Shown here: positions 6,201 through 6,847 of the stretch, in pieces
Layout: every line of letters begins with the position of its first letter
Position numbering within the stretch: position 1 is the stretch's first letter
Origin: MWEH01 sp964392385
GTDB taxonomy: Bacteria > Bacillota > Clostridia > Christensenellales > DTU072
Assembly: GCA_964392385.1 (NCBI GenBank)
Contig: CAYMPR010000045.1
Span: 1 to 6,847 of the forward strand
Length of the DNA: 6,847 bases
Reading direction: 5' to 3'
The notes under the pieces: generated by a model
The model's database searches: none
The model's input: the letters and a program-made list of their open reading frames with translations, nothing else
What the model was told of the DNA's origin: nothing
Made by a program: the position numbers and the translations under genes

Positions 6201-6847
6201 AAGTAATATTATAGTTGGGGTTCAAAGCAGGATTTAGTATATTCCCAGGTCCAATTACATAAGTTCCAACGACATTGCCTTCAGCGCGTTCTAGAAGAGT
6301 TAAAGGATTAAGTTTTCCATTGTCCCATGTAGCGGTTCTTGTTCCATCAATAAAGATGTATGATAATTCTTTTGCAGCACTGCCAAAAACTTGGGTTTGA
6401 TCATTTGCCTTAACGCTCAAAGCTCTCTTAGTAATTGAATAATTTACTGTTTCAGGGTTTAACGCAATTTGATAATTACTATTTAGTTCTACTAAGTTGC
6501 CTAAAGTTATTGGATAATTACCAACAACTAATAAGTTGGTGTTTGCTCTAGTTAGTGTGCCATTTAGAGAGTAACCTTCAACTAACGGGTTATATGTAGA
6601 AACAAAACCCTGTCCTAAAGACACATTGTATGTGATCGGGCTTTCGGCTTGGCCATAAACACTGGAAGCAGCAATCGGATTAATCATTATTGGGCGTTTG
6701 GTAACAGCATACTTCCCTATATTATCGACAATTGAAATATTGTAGTATGACTGGGCGTGGGTTACAGTGCCAATATATATATTGTATGTTCCAACAGTAA
6801 GTCTTGTGCCAGGGGATTCACGAAGTAATGAGCCACTTAAAGTATCG
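3256..6847 (-). CDS. Giant MBG/YDG-repeat surface protein with C-terminal membrane anchor (5' end outside window)
   Basis: The reading frame is open from the right edge (first full codon 6846-6844) to TAA at 3256-3258, giving 1196 visible residues, numbered here from that codon. The ATG at 6687 is internal: the 53 codons upstream encode a recognisable repeat ('DTLSGSLLRE', 'VGTYNIYIGTV', 'GKYAVTKRPI'). Residues 1-963 are repeats of 78-90 residues of MBG type. Each has 'YTITKR', a short strand, 'VYG', 'LTYxV', 'L.G.L.R', 'VGTYxI' and 'NPNYxI'; YG (or FG) falls at 64, 154, 240, 413, 572, 655, 736 and 816. Unit 478-558 is YDG-like (VFDG). Ig-like modules lie at about 316-392 and 967-1041. A membrane-proximal region (1044-1168) precedes a TM helix (1170-1192) and the tail RKRY. 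There is no LPXTG and only one Cys (990). The role is probably adhesion or surface structure outside the cell; the ligand is unknown. Confidence 0.9.
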   Translation of the reverse strand, partial: DTLSGSLLRESPGTRLTVGTYNIYIGTVTHAQSYYNISIVDNIGKYAVTKRPIMINPIAASSVYGQAESPITYNVSLGQGFVSTYNPLVEGYSLNGTLTRANTNLLVVGNYPITLGNLVELNSNYQIALNPETVNYSITKRALSVKANDQTQVFGSAAKELSYIFIDGTRTATWDNGKLNPLTLLERAEGNVVGTYVIGPGNILNPALNPNYNITYTSGNYTITPKAITVVPLANQTKGYGLLDPVFSYSVSATIGGLVDGYPLQGVLSREVGESVGSYRITQGTIDNLEGRNPNYTISFNNQVTFGITQANSSISFNDATTLVEGQYILSLIYNAQSQSIDASLNHSETTISYSISNSFRNVGEYTITLSASPTRNYRATSVSVVVEISPYELSNISREAIVDNMANLTKVYGEQDKQLQKTIPALGEDAPVIVMYSREAGEAVGLYSLSILSTSNNNYIVNLAANAGDDVFTINKRAIVLNQISTITNVFDGVANGSKTTNYATGFFQNVIQITYYKAIGSDVGAYDIVSYEIDATSQLNYTLTISDLLDKFVITRRPVYVSADAKTLQYGDAAESLTYTVTPPTLESGLVGFDSLKGEIVRTAGNDAGVYPITQGTLNNEQNPNYDVNFTGAIYTITKVAVTITPNAVTRQYGEDPLALSYALSRALIGTDVLEGELTREDTIMVGVYDILQGTLDNNNGRNKNYQLSYTSGIKYTITKRDLTITPTAVSQIYGDMVTQVTYEIISGSLAYQETTLYGKLGRSGTDVGTYDITLGELPSSNPNYNITLIDNEDKYTIVKRPITLQANNLTQVYGNPAIPLTYSVTQGSIVTGDTFSGSLVRGGGSAKTVGVYTIFGNTILNSNYDVTFINGTYTITQREITITLQNQQNMYVENEAQLIVNQSAFEITTGSLAPNESKSVLNVQIAKEAGKSMGHYELTGTYNNANYLVTFVNGIYTILKYSSEITTDPLNLIFTYDGNARSIDATCSSSEDVIFFVNGVQVQNAFVNPGRYIVTLTAPESEEYYAPPEVVVTVSIYKDKLQSEANGIDATMVTDDGFEPELILSLEKADTNSKEIQDHLTRYQDVIRSFNLTVINASDQSVVEKGISSIRIKVPSAVEGNETVQVLVAQNGVYSSYELTVEEGGYVTITGDNITSISFLSETNSNVFLYAIIGIIALIVVIGFGAFLFRKRY
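3271..3339 (-). other. C-terminal transmembrane anchor of the repeat protein
   Basis: This segment encodes a run of about 23 hydrophobic residues (VFLYAIIGIIALIVV and onward) followed by FRKRY and the stop. The positive tail implies a cytoplasmic C-terminus with the repeats outside. No sortase motif precedes it, so anchoring is by the membrane helix itself. Confidence 0.9.
3724..3948 (-). repeat. Ig-like module, copy 2 (residues about 967-1041)
   Basis: The encoded segment shows 'FTYDGNARSIDA', 'VNPGRYIVTLTAP' and 'YYAPPEVVVTVSIY'. These align in order with the other copy at 5671-5901: 'LIYNAQSQSIDA', 'RNVGEYTITLSAS' and 'NYRATSVSVVVEIS'. It lacks the YG signature of the MBG units, so it is a separate beta-sandwich type. 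It closes the repeat array. Confidence 0.65.
3958..4206 (-). repeat. Degenerate last MBG unit (residues about 881-963)
   Basis: The unit keeps the flanking 'REITITL' and 'NANYLVTFVNGIYTILK' signatures, and 'MGHYELTGTY' replaces 'VGTYxITxG'. The usual YG is 'YV' (894-895) and the following strand does not match 'LTYxV'. It is probably a diverged MBG fold next to the Ig-like module. Confidence 0.6.
5173..5415 (-). repeat. YDG-type repeat unit inside the MBG array (residues about 478-558)
   Basis: The unit has 'NVFDGVANGS', matching the YDG-domain start (VYDGT), where its neighbours have VYG. It lacks the 'L.G.L.R' segment but keeps 'VGAYDI', 'LNYTLTI' and a closing 'FVITRRP'. YDG and MBG domains are known to occur together in bacterial surface proteins. 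Confidence 0.6.
5671..5901 (-). repeat. Ig-like module, copy 1 (residues about 316-392)
   Basis: This module interrupts the MBG series between units ending near residue 310 and starting near 391. It shares the ordered motifs 'SIDA', 'VGEYTITLSA' and 'SVVVEIS' with the copy at 3724-3948. The similarity indicates an internal duplication or modular shuffling, not a random spacer. Confidence 0.65.

Noticed and set aside
3256..6687. Start of the repeat protein at the ATG at 6687
   Set aside because: The frame stays open for 53 more codons to the window edge, those codons encode a clear MBG repeat, and there is no ribosome binding site before the ATG (the upstream sequence codes for the linker 'TKRPI').
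3958..6846. CRISPR array or DNA tandem repeat
   Set aside because: The periodicity exists only at protein level (about 80-90 residues); there are no short identical direct repeats with unique spacers.
1..6847. Alternative genetic code with TGA as Trp
   Set aside because: Trp residues are encoded by TGG, and the three frames ending in the window use TAA or TAG with no in-frame TGA, so nothing here requires code 4. The window cannot exclude it either.

Overview
The window is A+T-rich bacterial DNA with strong Shine-Dalgarno sites, sigma-A-like promoters and short intergenic gaps. TGG is the Trp codon and the two stop codons types seen are TAA and TAG. This fits a low-GC Bacillota or Mycoplasmatota (Acholeplasma/RF39-like) chromosome. 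The FolD subtype (QHPVP motif) and a sortase-less, TM-anchored MBG-repeat surface protein agree with that, but the lineage is an inference only.

Layout: four genes on alternating strands, each apparently transcribed alone. (1) 93-683 (+) encodes a small two-helix membrane protein with a YcxB-like tail, with a promoter at 8-36. (2) 782-2098 (-) encodes a stand-alone condensation-type acyltransferase with an HxxxDG motif (HMCFDGGD), convergent with gene 1 across a bidirectional terminator at 719-745. (3) 2324-3166 (+) is folD, the bifunctional methylene-THF dehydrogenase/cyclohydrolase. It starts with TTG and is divergent from gene 2, with a near-consensus promoter in the 225-bp gap. (4) 3256-6847 (-) is the 3' part of a very large gene for a surface protein built from MBG/YDG-type beta repeats and two Ig-like modules, ending in a transmembrane anchor. 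It runs off the right edge, so its N-terminus is not in the window. It is convergent with folD across a second terminator at 3201-3232.

The genes do not form an obvious pathway or operon. folD is housekeeping one-carbon metabolism, the acyltransferase has no carrier-protein or NRPS/PKS partner here, and the giant protein is a probable adhesin or surface-structural protein. I found no RNA gene, mobile element, CRISPR array or defence system. The parts most worth a second look are the architecture of the repeat protein, the orphan condensation enzyme and the divergent regulatory region between genes 2 and 3.
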